Shown piece after piece: positions 14,685-15,937 of a stretch of DNA of 15,937 bases. Both the position numbers and the translations under genes were made by a program. Location of the stretch: NCBI GenBank assembly GCA_964649095.1, contig CAZYPH010000044.1, forward strand, positions 1 to 15,937. The letters are read 5' to 3'. The stretch comes from CAZYPH01 sp964649095 (GTDB lineage Bacteria; Bdellovibrionota; UBA1018; UBA923). The notes beneath the pieces are model-generated. The model made no database searches. It was not told the origin of the DNA and worked only from the letters and a program-made list of their open reading frames with translations. Positions within the stretch are counted from its first letter, which is position 1, and each line of letters begins with the position of its first letter.

Positions 14685-15937
14685 TTAATCATCAGAACCT
14701 CGGCGCCTAGCCGTGGCTACAGGCCGCTCTAACTGAGTGACCATGCAATCGGCTAGGCTTATTCCACTGGCACCTGAAGTCGCACTACGACTCTCTTGCG
14801 GCGCAATCCGCACACCAGTTCGTTCTGGTGCTGGCGCAGCGGGCCCAGCCGCAACTTGGACGGGTTCTGCTACAACAGTAGGCGCTGAGGCCGGCTCGGC
14901 TGGTGCACTAGGTGCGCTCGCTGCCTGTTGATTGCCGCTTGCTGGCGCTGCCGGTGTTACTGAATTTGCTACGGGCCTACTCAGTGACGCCAGGCGCCGT
15001 CGTAAAAGAATGCTCGTTTCAGACGTGGGCGGCCTAAGATCTGAAGCCGCACGATAGGCCCCAGCCCCAACACTTACCGGCCCTACCTCAGCCGGCAAAG
15101 CCGCTTGTGCAGCGGCTACCCGCCTTTGTATAATGGCTTGTAGGCGTGGCTCAGTAATACTCGCACGATGACGTTCAAGGATTGTGGCTGCTAGCAACCG
15201 AACCTCATCTGTCAGACGCTCACCGCGTGTTCGAATCCATCCAAAAAGATGTCGATTGGTGGAGTGCTCGCCTAGCGACTCACTAACCAACTCTAACATG
15301 GCCGGTGATAATTGCCTAAAACGCGATAGCAGCTCTAAAATCTCTCGTTCCTCTTCTATAGTTCGCGCGCTTCGCAGGGCGCGGTCTAGATTGCTATAAC
15401 GCTGGCTGTTGGCCGTATTGCTGAGCCGATCTAGTACCTGGTCAATAGGCTGCCCCCCGTTAGTTAAATTTTCCGCTGCCTGGGCAAACTGGGGATGCAT
15501 GTAGGCATTAACGTTAGAGACAGAGCGTGTCCTCCTCACCGCTTCCTCATTCGACAAACCAAAACCCCGCAGGCGCGCTATGGCCGCCATAAACTGGGGA
15601 TGAGTGTAAGCTTCAACGTTAGAAGTAGCGCCTGCCCAATACACCGACACCACGTCCCGATTTGAAAAACCCAAACCCCGCAGACGCTCTACGGCCGTCA
15701 TAAACTGCGGATGAGCGTAAGCTTCAACTCTAGAAGTAGCGTCTGCCCAAAACACCACGTCCCGATTTGAAAAACCCAAACCCCGCAAACGCTCTACGGC
15801 CGTCATAAACTGCGGATGAGCGTAAGCTTCAACGTTAGAAGTAGCGTCTGCCCAAGACACCACGTCCCGATTTGAAAAACCCAAACCCCGCAAACGCTCT
15901 ACGGCCGTCATAAACTGCGGATGAGCGTAAGCTTCAA
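14685..15937 (-). CDS. Tandem 35-residue helical-repeat protein, Pro/Ala-rich tail (5' end beyond window)
   Basis: Unrecognised protein; the frame stays open through the right edge and the methionine at 15911 is just the repeat's own Met, so the true start lies outside. At least 417 codons are visible. The N-terminal part is a 35-residue tandem repeat with the core AVERLRGLGFSNRDVV, then a variable W-A-x-A-T-S-x-V segment, then AYAHPQF: three nearly identical copies, one diverged copy (AIARLRGFGLSNEEAV) and one degenerate copy (15381-15485). Each unit should form two helices around the GFS turn, making a solenoid. About 140-260 residues in, further helices follow, then a long Ala/Pro/Ser-rich disordered tail and an Arg-rich end. 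No signal peptide can be judged. The repeat layout resembles mTERF or TALE-like nucleic-acid-binding solenoids, but this is only resemblance. Confidence 0.75.
   Translation of the reverse strand, partial: EAYAHPQFMTAVERLRGLGFSNRDVVSWADATSNVEAYAHPQFMTAVERLRGLGFSNRDVVFWADATSRVEAYAHPQFMTAVERLRGLGFSNRDVVSVYWAGATSNVEAYTHPQFMAAIARLRGFGLSNEEAVRRTRSVSNVNAYMHPQFAQAAENLTNGGQPIDQVLDRLSNTANSQRYSNLDRALRSARTIEEEREILELLSRFRQLSPAMLELVSESLGEHSTNRHLFGWIRTRGERLTDEVRLLAATILERHRASITEPRLQAIIQRRVAAAQAALPAEVGPVSVGAGAYRAASDLRPPTSETSILLRRRLASLSRPVANSVTPAAPASGNQQAASAPSAPAEPASAPTVVAEPVQVAAGPAAPAPERTGVRIAPQESRSATSGASGISLADCMVTQLERPVATARRRGSDD
15486..15937 (-). repeat. 105-bp in-frame tandem repeat array
   Basis: Units begin (minus strand) at the Met/Ala codons 15911, 15806, 15701 and 15590, with an incomplete unit running off the right edge. 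The first two complete units differ at about three of 105 bases by eye, so duplication is recent. The unit at 15591-15701 is 111 bases: six extra bases within an ACACCGACACCACG context add Val-Tyr, as expected of slippage. The unit ending at 15486 is clearly diverged. Confidence 0.95.

Noticed and set aside
15807..15911. Met at 15911 as the start of the repeat protein
   Set aside because: The frame continues through the window edge with the same repeat (EAYAHPQF before the Met), so it is an internal repeat residue.
15486..15937. CRISPR-like array
   Set aside because: The 105-bp units are contiguous, without spacers, and stay in one reading frame with protein-level conservation.
15486..15937. 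HPQF in each repeat as a streptavidin-binding motif
   Set aside because: It matches the core of an engineered peptide tag, but a four-residue match in a helix of a bacterial repeat is most simply chance. At most it could cause artefacts in streptavidin purification.

Overview
Organism: the window looks like the chromosome of a Gram-negative bacterium. There is an outer-membrane type lipoprotein, several Sec-secreted proteins, an Mrp Fe-S carrier and a short Fe-S ferredoxin. Base composition is moderate, with G+C-richer genes at both ends and A+T-richer genes in the middle. The mix (secreted orphan proteins, metallophosphoesterase, YciA-type thioesterase, DUF309, NSUN-type RNA methyltransferase) reminds me of Bdellovibrionota. 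That is an inference from gene style; there is no rRNA or marker gene to prove it.

Layout: (1) 1-3.8 kb holds three minus-strand genes: a secreted orphan protein, a class I SAM methyltransferase with a TTG start, and a calcineurin-like metallophosphoesterase. The last two are separated by a block packed with inverted repeats, including a 126-bp near-symmetric palindrome. (2) 3.9-5.7 kb holds a plus-strand pair: a single-cluster 4Fe-4S ferredoxin overlapped by a secreted YtcJ-like amidohydrolase that has lost every recognisable metal and catalytic residue. (3) 6.0-9.7 kb holds one very large secreted protein: N-terminal parallel beta-helix, Ig-like domains, a Thr-Pro linker, a C-terminal pectate-lyase-like beta-helix and a calcium-binding tail. 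A strong UUCG-loop terminator follows it. (4) 9.8-10.9 kb holds a structured leader with four mutually complementary arms, then a short NSUN3/4-like m5C RNA methyltransferase. (5) 11.0-13.3 kb holds a minus-strand lipoprotein and Mrp/ApbC. (6) 13.4-14.3 kb holds a plus-strand acyl-CoA thioesterase and a DUF309 protein. (7) 14.4-15.9 kb holds a decayed P-loop ATPase remnant and, running off the right edge, a protein made of 35-residue tandem helical repeats with a Pro/Ala-rich tail.

How they fit: most genes look like independent short transcription units, not one pathway. Ferredoxin and pseudo-amidohydrolase are probably translationally coupled. Mrp and the thioesterase are divergent. The RNA methyltransferase and the lipoprotein converge on a hairpin whose U-tract serves the lipoprotein. 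The items most worth a second look are the pseudo-amidohydrolase, the leader at 9977-10053, the 126-bp palindrome and the tandem-repeat protein.
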